From the NCBI RefSeq assembly GCF_000425805.1, contig NZ_KE384458.1, positions 129,014 through 193,013 on the forward strand: a stretch of DNA of 64,000 bases, given 5' to 3'. The stretch is from Pseudomonas vranovensis DSM 16006. GTDB lineage: Bacteria > Pseudomonadota > Gammaproteobacteria > Pseudomonadales > Pseudomonadaceae. The notes beneath the pieces are model-generated. The model was given only the letters and a program-made list of their open reading frames with translations. It ran no database searches and was not told the origin of the DNA. The position numbers were made by a program, and so were the translations under genes. This document shows positions 29,991 to 39,104 of the stretch, piece after piece. The first letter of the stretch is position 1. Each line of letters starts with the position of its first letter.

Positions 29991-30840
29991 CGCCTTCGAG
30001 GATCAGCACCAGCACCGCTAGCCAGATCGGCAAGTAGGTCAGCCACTGGTCGGGACCAATGGTCTCGCCCAGTAACAGGGCTACGCCTACCAGCAGCACC
30101 GGCTCCACATAGCTGAGCAGGCCGAACAGGCTGAACGCCAGCAGGCGGCTGGCCAATACGTAGCAGATCAGCGCCAGGGCGCTGATAACCCCGAGCAATG
30201 GAATCAGGCCGTACAGGGCAGGGTGTTCGGCCAGGTCCTGGGCGCTCATCGGGCCCTGGATGACGAAGTACAGTGCAGCGGGCACCAGCAGGCACATGTC
30301 GGCCCACAGGCCGCCCAGGTGGTCGGTGCGGCATCTGCGTCGCAGGACGAAATACAGCGGATAGCCGATGGCGACCACCAGGATCTCCCAGGCGAAGCTG
30401 CCGTGCTGGTACAACTCGTGGCCCACGCCGGTGGCGGCGCAAGCCACGGCGATTTTTTGCAGGTGTGACAGGCGCTCGCCATAGACCAGGCGACCGGTCA
30501 GTACCATGGTCAGCGGCAACAGGAAATACCCCAGCGATACTTCAAGGCTGCGCCCGTGCAGCGGCGCCCAGAGAAACAGCCAGAGCTGAACCCCCAGCAT
30601 CGACGAAGTGCCCAGCAGGCCCAACAGCAGCAGGGGATTGTCGCGGATGCGTGCCAGCAAGCCGGTCACCAGTTTCCAGTCCTTGCTCAGCAGCAGGAAG
30701 ACGGTCAGGCAGGGCAGGGTGAGCAGGGTGCGCCAGCCAAACACTTCCTCGCCGTCAAGGGGCGTCATCAGCGAGGTATAGAAGTACATCACGGCAAACA
30801 GGCACGAGGCCATAACCGATGAAACAATGCCTTTGGACAC
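29953..30840 (-). CDS. rarD: EamA-family transporter RarD
   Basis: Ten-span inner-membrane permease of the drug/metabolite superfamily, 295 aa. The RarD pattern is seen in MSKGIVSSVMASCLFAVMYFY and GVQLWLFLWAPLHGRSLEVSLGYFLLP. GTG 30840 is chosen because AGAGG lies 6 nt upstream and it gives the usual RarD N-terminus; the upstream in-frame ATG at 30885 lacks support. Transport substrate unknown. It follows the EAL gene on the same strand by 63 bp. Confidence 0.88.
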   Translation of the reverse strand: MSKGIVSSVMASCLFAVMYFYTSLMTPLDGEEVFGWRTLLTLPCLTVFLLLSKDWKLVTGLLARIRDNPLLLLGLLGTSSMLGVQLWLFLWAPLHGRSLEVSLGYFLLPLTMVLTGRLVYGERLSHLQKIAVACAATGVGHELYQHGSFAWEILVVAIGYPLYFVLRRRCRTDHLGGLWADMCLLVPAALYFVIQGPMSAQDLAEHPALYGLIPLLGVISALALICYVLASRLLAFSLFGLLSYVEPVLLVGVALLLGETIGPDQWLTYLPIWLAVLVLILEGVKHLLRQQRRSA

Positions 30841-30903
30841 GAGGGCCTCTGTAGCAGGAATTAGGGAGGGGCAGTCAGCCGCCAATGGTCTCAGCCCCCG
30901 GCC

Positions 30904-32463
30904 TCAGGAGGCAATGTTGTGCTGTCGCACTTGCTCTTCGAGGGCCAGGATGAAGTCCCGGGCCGACATCGGCCGGGCGAACAGGTAGCCTTGCTGGAAG
31001 TCGACGTTGTGCCGGGCCAGGTAGTCACGCTGTGTTTCGTTTTCCACCCCTTCGGCGACGATCCCCAGGCCCAGCTTGCTCGACAGCTCGATGATGCTGT
31101 CCAGAATGTGTAGCGACAGAGCGTCCACGCCGATCATGGCAACGAAACTCTGGTCGATCTTGAGGTAGTCGACCTGGAACTGACGCAGGTAGGCCAGGCT
31201 TGACTGGCCGGTGCCGAAGTCGTCCAGGGCAATCATCACTCCCAGTTCATGCAGCTTGGCGAACAGTACACGGGTGACGTCGGTGGGTATGACCAGTTTG
31301 CGCTCGGTCAGCTCCAGGGTGAGATGGACCTTGCCCTTGGGGAAGGTGGCGAGAAACGCCTGGCAATCTTCGTACAGCGCCAGGTCCTGGCAATGGTCGG
31401 CAGTGATGTTGATACCAATATGGAAGTCCTCGCCCAGCAGCTCGGCATATGGCGCCAGCGCCCGGGCGGTGTTTTGCATCAGCTGGCGGGTCATGGGTAC
31501 GATCTGGCCACTGTGCTCGGCAAAGGGGATGAACAGGTCCGGCCGCACCAGGCCTTCGCGCGGGTGCTGCCAGCGCATCAATACTTCGACGCCGGCCCAG
31601 CGGTAGTCGCTCCCGCGCACTACGGGCTGAAAGTAGGGTACAAATTCATTGGCTTCCATGGCCCGCTGCAGCTCTGCCCGCGACGAGCCGGCGCGGCGCA
31701 GTTGCCAAAAGCAGGTCACGCCGGCAATGGCACCGAGTATTACCAGCAAGGCGAGCAGGGCTGGAAACTCGCTGCGCATCAGTTGGCCGACTTTGTCCGG
31801 GCCATAGCCACTGTGGATCGAGAACGGGTAGCGCGTCGAAGTCAGCGCGGCGGGTGCAATGTCGGCAATGGGGGGCTGGCTGTCCTGCACCTTGCCGCTA
31901 CGATCCATCCAGTACCGGCCTACTTGCAGCACCAGGTGGTTATCGATGTCCGGCAAACGCAGGATATTGAGCAAGTGTTCGCCGTCCACCGTGGTGATGG
32001 CGCCACGCTCGCCCTCGTGGATGCGGTACACCAGCAGCGGATGCCCAGGGGTGACCGAGTTGCCACTCATCAGCCAGAGCATGCCCTGGGTGTAGTCAGC
32101 AGGGTTGACCGGCTCGGTGAAAGGGCCGAACAGCGAGCTGCAATACAATTCGCCCTTGAACTCCAGGTTGGTGGAGCGCACGAAGGCGCGTCGGGTTACC
32201 TGGTCTCGCAGGGCCAGTTTTTCGGCCAGGCATGGCCGGCCGGCCAGGGGGAGCAGCTCTTTGGCCGCGGCAGAGATATCGTCGAGGATGCGTTCGATCT
32301 GGTTTACGGCATGCCGCGCGCTGCTTTCGCTTCGGCTCTGCAGTTCTCGCTCGGCCTGCCAGTGCATGATCAGCAAGCCGCAGATGAGAGGCAGCGCACC
32401 CACCAGCCAGGGCAGCGCAATGCGCAAGGGGCGGCGAGGGCGGCGTTGTACCGAAAGGGGCAT
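30904..32463 (-). CDS. CSS-motif EAL-domain c-di-GMP phosphodiesterase
   Basis: A 519-aa membrane phosphodiesterase. TM1 is at about 15-35, then a periplasmic CSS domain with GELYCSSLFGPF and a second cysteine in GRPCLAEKL, TM2 near 235-255 and a cytoplasmic EAL domain. Catalytic residues are intact: EVLMRW (EAL position), INITADHC, LELTE, LDDFGTGQSSLAYL, DYLKIDQSF and VAEGVEN, so it should hydrolyse c-di-GMP. In CSS-type enzymes periplasmic disulfide state controls activity. Start at 32463. Confidence 0.93.
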   Translation of the reverse strand: MPLSVQRRPRRPLRIALPWLVGALPLICGLLIMHWQAERELQSRSESSARHAVNQIERILDDISAAAKELLPLAGRPCLAEKLALRDQVTRRAFVRSTNLEFKGELYCSSLFGPFTEPVNPADYTQGMLWLMSGNSVTPGHPLLVYRIHEGERGAITTVDGEHLLNILRLPDIDNHLVLQVGRYWMDRSGKVQDSQPPIADIAPAALTSTRYPFSIHSGYGPDKVGQLMRSEFPALLALLVILGAIAGVTCFWQLRRAGSSRAELQRAMEANEFVPYFQPVVRGSDYRWAGVEVLMRWQHPREGLVRPDLFIPFAEHSGQIVPMTRQLMQNTARALAPYAELLGEDFHIGINITADHCQDLALYEDCQAFLATFPKGKVHLTLELTERKLVIPTDVTRVLFAKLHELGVMIALDDFGTGQSSLAYLRQFQVDYLKIDQSFVAMIGVDALSLHILDSIIELSSKLGLGIVAEGVENETQRDYLARHNVDFQQGYLFARPMSARDFILALEEQVRQHNIAS

Positions 32464-32773
32464 GGCGACTAACCTGAAAGAACACTCCAGTGCAGAGGAT
32501 AGCCGTTCGTCGGCCTCGCCATCGAACTTAAAGTGCGACAAATCATATTACGCACTGTAGAATCACCTTACGCATACAATAATAAGGTTCCTCGCGCCTT
32601 GAGGAATCAACCCGCCGAGAATGGGTCCCTATGAAGTGTCTTGGGTTCAAGCTGATCTATGGTGACTACCTCGCACGCAGTGTGAGGGGCATCTCCTGCG
32701 CGCCGCCATCTTCGCTCGACATCGATAGCAAGTAATCACTGTTTTTAGCGCTTTGATGATGAGGTAACGAGTA
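32464..32773. promoter_or_regulatory. Intergenic region upstream of hpd with direct repeats
   Basis: A 310-bp gap between divergent genes. TTACGCA occurs twice, at 32548-32554 and 32568-32574, exactly 20 bp apart and so nearly on the same helix face. AT-rich TACAATAATAAGG follows at once and could supply a -10 element. I see no sigma-54 element and no small gene with a good ribosome-binding site. Confidence 0.4.
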
Positions 32774-33850
32774 ATGGCTGACATTTTTGAAAACCCGATG
32801 GGCCTGATGGGCTTTGAATTCATCGAGTTCGCATCGCCCACCCCTGGCGCCCTTGAGCCGATCTTCCAAATCATGGGCTTTACCAAGGTCGCGACCCACC
32901 GCTCCAAGGACGTACACCTGTACCGTCAGGGCGGTATCAACCTGATCCTGAACAACGAACCGAAAAGTATCGCCTCCTACTTTGCCGCCGAACATGGCCC
33001 GTCGGTTTGTGGCATGGCCTTTCGCGTTCGCAACGCTCATCAAGCCTACGCTCGCGCACTGGAACTCGGTGCCCAGCCGGTGGAGATCGAGACCGGCCCG
33101 ATGGAGCTGCGCTTGCCGGCGATCAAGGGCATCGGCGGTGCGCCGCTGTACCTGATCGACCGTTTCGAAGAAGGCAGCTCGATCTACGATATCGACTTCA
33201 ACTTCATCGAAGGTGTCGACCGTCATCCGGTAGGCGCGGGCCTGAAGATCATCGATCACCTGACCCACAACGTCTACCGCGGGCGCATGGCCTACTGGGC
33301 GGCGTTCTACGAGAAGCTGTTCAACTTCCGTGAAATCCGCTACTTCGACATCAAGGGCGAATATACCGGCCTGACCTCCAAGGCGATGACTGCACCAGAC
33401 GGCATGATCCGTATCCCGCTCAACGAAGAGTCGTCCAAGGGCGCCGGGCAGATCGAAGAGTTTCTCATGCAGTTCAATGGCGAGGGCATCCAGCACGTGG
33501 CGTTCCTCACCGACGACCTGCTCAAGAGCTGGGATGCGCTGAAGAAGATGGGCATGCGCTTCATGACGGCGCCGCCGGAAACCTACTATGAAATGCTCGA
33601 AGGGCGCCTGCCAGGTCATGGCGAACCGGTTGGCGAACTGCAGGCCCGGGGTATTCTGCTCGATGGCTCTTCGCAGCCGGACGACAAGCGCTTGTTGCTG
33701 CAGATTTTCTCGGAAACCCTGATGGGGCCGGTATTCTTCGAGTTCATTCAACGCAAGGGCGATGATGGCTTCGGCGAAGGCAACTTCAAGGCATTGTTCG
33801 AGTCGATCGAACGCGACCAGGTACGTCGCGGTGTATTGAACGCCGAGTAA
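32774..33850 (+). CDS. hpd: 4-hydroxyphenylpyruvate dioxygenase
   Basis: Fe(II) enzyme that converts 4-hydroxyphenylpyruvate to homogentisate in tyrosine breakdown. The 358-aa protein keeps the iron ligands His162 (IIDHLTHNVYRG), His240 (GIQHVAFLTDD) and Glu322 (VFFEFIQRKGDDGFGEGNF), in agreement with the Pseudomonas enzyme. ATG 32774 follows GAGGTAACGAGTA. It is alone; homogentisate genes are not in the window. A strong terminator follows. CSS-domain genes flank it on both sides. Confidence 0.97.
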   Translation: MADIFENPMGLMGFEFIEFASPTPGALEPIFQIMGFTKVATHRSKDVHLYRQGGINLILNNEPKSIASYFAAEHGPSVCGMAFRVRNAHQAYARALELGAQPVEIETGPMELRLPAIKGIGGAPLYLIDRFEEGSSIYDIDFNFIEGVDRHPVGAGLKIIDHLTHNVYRGRMAYWAAFYEKLFNFREIRYFDIKGEYTGLTSKAMTAPDGMIRIPLNEESSKGAGQIEEFLMQFNGEGIQHVAFLTDDLLKSWDALKKMGMRFMTAPPETYYEMLEGRLPGHGEPVGELQARGILLDGSSQPDDKRLLLQIFSETLMGPVFFEFIQRKGDDGFGEGNFKALFESIERDQVRRGVLNAE

Positions 33851-33865
33851 GCGTCACCGATAGAC

Positions 33866-33902
33866 AAAAAGGCCATTGAGGGTTTCCTCAATGGCCTTTT
33901 TT
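33866..33902 (+). terminator. Intrinsic terminator after hpd
   Basis: Perfect 16-bp stem from AAAAAGGCCATTGAGG with its complement around a 4-nt loop, ending in six T. The A-rich left arm makes it bidirectional, so it can also end the convergent gene that stops at 33908. Confidence 0.93.
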
Positions 33903-33907
33903 GTACC

Positions 33908-34708
33908 TCACCGCGGGCGAGGTGCAGGGGCTCGTTTTCTTCTGAACATGGCCCAATAGGCAACGGCAGAGGTCATGATGCCAACCAGCAGCAGCGAGGG
34001 CAAAGTCGCTGTAACCGCCTGTTGTATCGAGCGTCGGGTGTAGGTGTCCGGGTAGCCGGCATGCACGGTATAGCGGTATTGCTTGGAAACCAACTGCAGC
34101 GTGTCTTCTTCATGATTCGGTGTTTGCTCGAATGTGCCGTTCCCGGTAGCCCAGACATATTGCGGGCCGAACTGCAGGTTCAGCACCACCTCGTTCTGGA
34201 AGCCCAGCAGTTCACGTTGCAACACTTGAAGGTTGGCCAGCGCCAGCACGCCGTAGGGGTATTCCTGCAGTCGATAGATCAGCACGCCGGCGTCAGGCGT
34301 GGCCTCTCCGCTGGGGTCTACGCGCAGGCGCATATCGAGAAAGCTGCCCGGATCGATCACCCGCTGGTAATCGCCGTACAACGTGCTGCAAAAAACGCGG
34401 TTTTCCTTTACCAGCATCAGCGAGCGTACATTGGGCTGCCTGATTGCGGTCTGCCGCAACTCGGGCAGGGCGGTGTCGCACGACTCCTGGGCCAGAGCCA
34501 GTGCCTGGCTACTTGCCGCATGCAACGTACTCATGACGTGATCAATGGCGTAAATCGCTTCGCGTGCAGTGACTTCGATCGTTTCATCCTGCTTGCGTTC
34601 GACTTGCAGTGCAAGCACCAGCAAGCCACAGGCAACAGGGGCCAGGCCAATCAACAGCGTTATCAGGAATTCGACCAGACTGCGGCCGGCGTAGGAGTGG
34701 GGAACCAT
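33908..34708 (-). CDS. CSS-motif sensor protein lacking an EAL domain
   Basis: A 266-aa membrane protein with TM1 (EFLITLLIGLAPVACGLLVLAL), a periplasmic CSS domain (NRVFCSTLYGDY, with a second Cys in AQESCDTALPEL) and TM2 (LPSLLLVGIMTSAVAYWAMF), ending right after a short basic tail (RRKRAPAPRPR). This is the sensor half of the protein coded at 30904-32463 without its phosphodiesterase. The stop is directly followed by the shared terminator, so no detached EAL fragment exists here. It may be a decayed enzyme or a stand-alone partner. It follows the DJ-1-type gene by 113 bp. Confidence 0.83.
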   Translation of the reverse strand: MVPHSYAGRSLVEFLITLLIGLAPVACGLLVLALQVERKQDETIEVTAREAIYAIDHVMSTLHAASSQALALAQESCDTALPELRQTAIRQPNVRSLMLVKENRVFCSTLYGDYQRVIDPGSFLDMRLRVDPSGEATPDAGVLIYRLQEYPYGVLALANLQVLQRELLGFQNEVVLNLQFGPQYVWATGNGTFEQTPNHEEDTLQLVSKQYRYTVHAGYPDTYTRRSIQQAVTATLPSLLLVGIMTSAVAYWAMFRRKRAPAPRPR

Positions 34709-34821
34709 GGACGTTTCGCCTTCATGCCAAAGTGTAAGCCCTGAGCATAAGGTCACAGGCAATGGGCCGCCTGTAGGCACCATTGTCGGTCCTTGTAGTC
34801 TTTGTAAGCGCAGCGTTGTCG

Positions 34822-35526
34822 TCAGCTGGGCTTTGCCCCTGCCAGCGCTTTGACCACCAGGTTCGCCACTGCACCCCCTGAGGCCGGATTCTGACCGGTG
34901 ATCAGGCGGCCTTCCTTCTGGTCGGCAATGGCAAAGGCCTGCCAGGGATCTTCTGCCTTGCGGTAAAGCCCGCCCCGGGCACCCAGCTCGGTTTCGGTCA
35001 GGTAGGGCACGACCTTGTCGAGCTCGGCCAGTTGCTCCTCGACGTTGGAGAACCCGGTCACTTCGCGGTCCTTGACCAGCAACGTATTGTCGCTGAGCTT
35101 GATGTTGAGCAGCCCGACAGCGCCGTGGCACACCGACGCCACCACGCCGCCGGCCTCGAAGATCTTGCGGGCCAGCTCCTGCAGGCCGGTGTTCTCCGGA
35201 AAGTCCCAGATCACGCCATGGCCGCCGGCATAGTAGATGGCCACGTAGTCCTGTGCCTTGACCTGGCCGGGGCTCAGGGTCGTGCCCAGGCGATTCATGA
35301 ACGCCTTGTCGTTGTACCAGGACCAGTCGATATCCTGGGCCATGCTCAGACTGTGCGGGTCGATGGGGACATAGCCGCCCGCAGGGCTGACGTAGTCGAC
35401 CTTGTAGCCCGCCTTTTCGACTGTATCGGCGAAATGGACGGCTTCACCCAGCCACAGCCCGGTGGGGCGCTTGAGCGTCGGGTATTTGGCCGTATTGGTC
35501 AGGACTACCAGCATTTTCTTGCTCAT
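34822..35526 (-). CDS. DJ-1/PfpI (class I glutamine amidotransferase-like) protein
   Basis: A 234-aa cytosolic protein of the Hsp31-like branch. The nucleophile elbow Cys lies in VVASVCHGAVGLLNI, with the conserved Glu in GLWLGEAVHFADTVEKAG; AIYYAGGHGVIWDFPE is typical of the group. Members act as glutathione-independent glyoxalases or holdases; which applies cannot be decided. ATG 35526 has AAGGGAG upstream. It is divergent from the cytosine deaminase-like gene. Confidence 0.88.
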   Translation of the reverse strand: MSKKMLVVLTNTAKYPTLKRPTGLWLGEAVHFADTVEKAGYKVDYVSPAGGYVPIDPHSLSMAQDIDWSWYNDKAFMNRLGTTLSPGQVKAQDYVAIYYAGGHGVIWDFPENTGLQELARKIFEAGGVVASVCHGAVGLLNIKLSDNTLLVKDREVTGFSNVEEQLAELDKVVPYLTETELGARGGLYRKAEDPWQAFAIADQKEGRLITGQNPASGGAVANLVVKALAGAKPS

Positions 35527-35676
35527 CACCAGGCTCCCTTCACTGGATCGGACCCGGTACGCCCGGATCACCGAGGAAAACCTCTACAGCATAGTAGTGA
35601 CTGGCCTGGACGCCATTGCTCGGACGCTATGCTAGCCTTCACCCGTCCAACGTATGAACGCGAGAGTTGAACCACT

Positions 35677-36135
35677 ATGAGCAACCCGGCAACGCAAACG
35701 GATGAATTCATGCAGGCGGCAATCGACGAAGCCCGCCAGGGACTGGCCGAAGGAGGCATTCCGATCGGTTCAGTGATCGTCCACAAGGGGCGCATCATCG
35801 GCCGTGGGCACAACCGTCGGGTGCAATCCGGCAGTGCAATCCTGCATGGCGAAATGGATGCCCTGGAGAATGCCGGTCGCCAGCCGGCCACGGTGTATGC
35901 CGAGTCAACTCTGTACACCACCTTGTCACCCTGTGCGATGTGCAGCGGCGCCATCCTGCTGTACGGGATCAAGCGGGTGATCGTGGGCGAGCACCAGACG
36001 TTCATGGGCGAGGAAGATCTGCTCAAGTCCCGGGGCGTGAGCCTTGAAGTGCAGCACAATGCGGCCTGCATCAGCATGATGAATGATTTCATTGCCGCCC
36101 GTCCCGAACTCTGGGACGAAGACATCGGCCGCTAG
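35677..36135 (+). CDS. Nucleoside/cytosine deaminase, yeast Fcy1-like
   Basis: A 152-aa zinc deaminase of the CDA/tRNA-adenosine fold. Zinc ligands are His57, Cys86 and Cys89 and the proton shuttle is Glu59 (ILHGEMDALEN; SPCAMCSGAILLYGI). From memory it resembles yeast cytosine deaminase over its length (EGGIPIGSVIV, RGHNRR, LYTTLSPC, and a C-terminus ending in DEDIGR) more than E. coli CodA, which has a different fold. It may deaminate cytosine or a related base. It is convergent with ybhN; no codB is adjacent. Confidence 0.87.
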   Translation: MSNPATQTDEFMQAAIDEARQGLAEGGIPIGSVIVHKGRIIGRGHNRRVQSGSAILHGEMDALENAGRQPATVYAESTLYTTLSPCAMCSGAILLYGIKRVIVGEHQTFMGEEDLLKSRGVSLEVQHNAACISMMNDFIAARPELWDEDIGR

Positions 36136-36157
36136 CGCCGGCCCCCGCCGCGCGTGC

Positions 36158-37117
36158 TCAGCCAGTGCTGCCTGAGCGCGCCCCTCGGGTGCGCTGACTG
36201 GCCAGGCGTTCGAGCACCAGGTAGACCAGGCCTGCCACCATCAACGGCAATAGGAAGTACACCGCCCGGTAGCCGATCAGTGCTGCCAGCAGGGTACCCT
36301 TGCTGAAGCTGCCTTGCAGCAGGGTAAGGAACACCGTTTCCAGTACACCCAGTCCCGCCGGTATATGGGTGATCACCCCAGCGATACTGCTGATCAACAA
36401 CACCGCCAGGATCGTCGGATAACCGACCTTGTCCGGGAGCAGGCTGTACACCACCCAAGCCATCAGCGCCCAGTTGCAGGCGCCCATCACTGCCTGCAGT
36501 GCTGCCATCTTCAGCGATGGCAGGCTGATCTCGTGGCCGCGCAGTTGCCAGGTGCGACGCCGTGCAAAGCGGCAGGCCAGTAGATAGGCAGCGGCCAGCA
36601 CCAGCAACAGCACACCGATCAGGCGCAGGCCGTTGCTGCCGATTTCGAGCCCCGCAGGCAAGCGCGGCAAACCGCAGACAAACAAGGCGCCGGCCAGGAT
36701 GAAATAACCGAGCCAGTTGGTGACAAGCCCCAGGCTGAGAATCCTGGTGATGGTGGCCACCGGTAGGCCAAGACGCGAGTACAGGCGGTAGCGCAAGGCA
36801 ATGGCTCCCACCCAGGCGCTGAGATTGAGGTTGAACGCATAGCACACGAAGGCCAGCGGCAGTACCTGGCGCGCCGGTAGCGAATGGCCGGTGTAGCGCC
36901 GTCCGATCAGATCGAAACAGCTGAACAGGGCAAAGCTGCAGGCGCTGACCAGTACAGCCAACGCCAGTGTCTGCCAGCGGTAGGCGACCAGGGCGTGGCG
37001 CACTTCCTGCCAGTCCAGATTCTTGAGCAAAGAGAACAGCAACACCGGCACCAGGATGAAGAACGCCAGGGTCAGGGCTTTTCGGGCGAGTTGCCAGCGC
37101 TTGCCGTGCATGTTCAT
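36158..37117 (-). CDS. ybhN: YbhN / lysylphosphatidylglycerol synthase-TM (UPF0104) family protein
   Basis: A 319-aa polytopic inner-membrane protein with about eight spans, matching the flippase-like domain shared with MprF (PF03706): VCYAFNLNLSAWVGAIALRYRLYSRLGL and GVITHIPAGLGVLETVFLTLL. It lacks the catalytic lysyltransferase domain. It overlaps clsB by 4 nt and ends a four-gene unit with ybhP and clsB, as in E. coli. A role in moving or sensing phospholipid is plausible but not shown. Confidence 0.88.
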   Translation of the reverse strand: MNMHGKRWQLARKALTLAFFILVPVLLFSLLKNLDWQEVRHALVAYRWQTLALAVLVSACSFALFSCFDLIGRRYTGHSLPARQVLPLAFVCYAFNLNLSAWVGAIALRYRLYSRLGLPVATITRILSLGLVTNWLGYFILAGALFVCGLPRLPAGLEIGSNGLRLIGVLLLVLAAAYLLACRFARRRTWQLRGHEISLPSLKMAALQAVMGACNWALMAWVVYSLLPDKVGYPTILAVLLISSIAGVITHIPAGLGVLETVFLTLLQGSFSKGTLLAALIGYRAVYFLLPLMVAGLVYLVLERLASQRTRGARSGSTG

Positions 37118-38325
37118 GTCGTCTTGCCTGCGGGTTGATGATCGGCTGGCCAGGCCTTGAGGCGCAACACGTGTGCGGGTAGCCAGCCGACCATGGCCGG
37201 GAAGTGGCGGATAAAGTGAAAGCTCAGGAAGATCAGTGGCGCACGCCACCAGTAGCCGCGCAGGACACGCTGCAGGCTCACCGGTTTGCAGCGGTGTCTG
37301 CACAACTCCTGCAGGTGCTCGTGCAAACGCTCATTGAGGGCCTGGTCGTGGATCATCAGGTTGGCCTCGAGGTTCAACGACAAGCTCAAGGGGTCGAGGT
37401 TACTTGAGCCCACCGTTGACCAGTGGTGGTCGATCACGGCCACCTTGCCATGCAGCGGTCGTTCGCAGTACTCGAAGATCCGCACGCCGTCGCGCAGCAG
37501 GTAGTTGTACAGCAGGCGCGAACACAGGCGCACCAGCGGCATGTCCGGCATGCCTTGCAGCACCAGGGTGACCTTGACGCCGCGTCGGGCGGCATTGCGC
37601 AGGGTGCGCAGCAGGCGATAGCCGGGGAAGAAATAGGCATTGGCAATGATGATGCGCTCGCGCGCGGCGCCAATGGCCTTGAGGTAGTGGCGCTCGATGT
37701 CGTTGGGGTGGTCCAGGTTGTCGCGGATGCTCAAGGTCATGCTGGCCTGGGTGCTGTCGGCGGCCAGGGGCAGGGCGCGTTGCCACCAACGGTGGCTGCG
37801 ACGCCGCAACTGGGCGGATTCGGCCAGCAACGTCAGGGTGGCCTGGCGCAAGTCGGCCACGATGGGGCCCCGGACTTGTACGGCGTAGTCCTGCTTGGCC
37901 ATGGGGCCGAAGTCGGCCAGGTGATCGGCGCTGTAGTTAATGCCGCCGACAAAGCCGACCTCGCCGTCGATCACCAGGATCTTGCGGTGCAAGCGACGGA
38001 ACAGGTTGGTGCGCATGCCCAGGCGTTTGGGACGTGGATCGAATGCCAGCAGCTGCACGCCGGCATCGTACAGGGCCTTGAGGTAATCGTGACTGAGGTC
38101 GGCGGTGCCATAGCCGTCAACCAGCATCTGTACCCGTACGCCACGGCGTGCGGCGTCGATCAGCAACTGCTGCAGTTGGCGGCCGACCTTGTCTTCGAAA
38201 ATGATGAAGGTTTCCAGCAGGATCTCTTCGCGCGCCTGTTCAATGGCGGCGAAGGCACTGGGGAAATAGTCCTCGCCATTGATCAACAACCGGACCTGGT
38301 TATCGGTACGCCATTGCTCGTTCAC
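37114..38325 (-). CDS. clsB: Cardiolipin synthase ClsB
   Basis: Phospholipase-D-family synthase, 403 aa, with two HKD motifs: His113/Lys115/Asp120 (LHRKILVIDGEVGFVGGIN) and His292/Lys294/Asp299 (LHGKVAVIDHHWSTVGSSN). It lacks N-terminal membrane spans, as ClsB does, unlike ClsA. It makes cardiolipin or phosphatidylglycerol in the inner membrane. GTG 38325 is the start, with GGAGG 7 nt upstream and a 4-nt overlap with ybhP. Confidence 0.92.
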   Translation of the reverse strand: MNEQWRTDNQVRLLINGEDYFPSAFAAIEQAREEILLETFIIFEDKVGRQLQQLLIDAARRGVRVQMLVDGYGTADLSHDYLKALYDAGVQLLAFDPRPKRLGMRTNLFRRLHRKILVIDGEVGFVGGINYSADHLADFGPMAKQDYAVQVRGPIVADLRQATLTLLAESAQLRRRSHRWWQRALPLAADSTQASMTLSIRDNLDHPNDIERHYLKAIGAARERIIIANAYFFPGYRLLRTLRNAARRGVKVTLVLQGMPDMPLVRLCSRLLYNYLLRDGVRIFEYCERPLHGKVAVIDHHWSTVGSSNLDPLSLSLNLEANLMIHDQALNERLHEHLQELCRHRCKPVSLQRVLRGYWWRAPLIFLSFHFIRHFPAMVGWLPAHVLRLKAWPADHQPAGKTT

Positions 38326-39104
38326 CAGCGCACCTCCACGGCCAGGGGCAAGTGATCGGACAGGTGCGTCCAGGGTTTGCGGGCCATGACCTTGGGCGCA
38401 TGGGCCCGAGCGTTGCGCAAGTAGATACGATCCAGGCACAGCAGCGGCCAACGGGCTGGAAAGCTGCGGGCCGGGCGACCATAGGCCTGGGTGAAGACTT
38501 CATGCAGGCCGCAGCCTGCCAGGGTTGCATCCGCACGCCGGCGCCAATCGTTGAAGTCGCCGGCAACAATGACCGGTGCCGTCGGGGGCAGGCTATCGAG
38601 CAGCTGACACAACAGGCGTACCTGTTGCTGGCGCTGGCGTTCGTCAAGGCCCAGGTGCACACAAATGGCGTGCAGCTCCATCGCGCCGGGCAGTGTCAGC
38701 ACCGAGTGCAGCAAGCCACGTTGCTCACTGCCTTTGACACTCACGTCCAGATTGCTGTGGCGCACGATCGGGTACTTGGACAGCAGGGCGTTGCCGTGCT
38801 CGCCATCGGGATACACCGCATTGCGCCCGTAGGCGAACACCGGCCATAGGCTGTCGGCGAGAAACTCGTACTGCGGTACATCCGACCAGTTGCGGTGACG
38901 GCGCCCATGTCGACGGTGGCTGCCGAGCACTTCCTGGAGAAACACCAGGTCGGCATCTTCGCTGCGCACGGCTTCGCGCAGTTCGGGCAGTACATAGTGA
39001 CGATTCAGGGCGCTGAAGCCCTTGTGGACGTTTACCGTCAGCACCCGCACATGGTCTACGGCCGGGGCCGCAGCCAGCGATTCCTTGGGCTGCGCCTGAC
39101 TCAT
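38322..39104 (-). CDS. ybhP: YbhP endonuclease/exonuclease/phosphatase family protein
   Basis: A 260-aa member of the EEP fold. Catalytic features are LTVNVHKGFSALNRHYV (Asn/metal), DLVFLQEVLGSHRR (Glu), VIVAGDFNDWRR (Asp/Asn) and THLSDHLPLAVEV (Asp-His). The substrate may be a phospholipid or inositol-like phosphodiester rather than DNA, considering its coupling to clsB. It overlaps the upstream kinase gene and clsB by 4 nt each. Confidence 0.88.
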   Translation of the reverse strand: MSQAQPKESLAAAPAVDHVRVLTVNVHKGFSALNRHYVLPELREAVRSEDADLVFLQEVLGSHRRHGRRHRNWSDVPQYEFLADSLWPVFAYGRNAVYPDGEHGNALLSKYPIVRHSNLDVSVKGSEQRGLLHSVLTLPGAMELHAICVHLGLDERQRQQQVRLLCQLLDSLPPTAPVIVAGDFNDWRRRADATLAGCGLHEVFTQAYGRPARSFPARWPLLCLDRIYLRNARAHAPKVMARKPWTHLSDHLPLAVEVRW

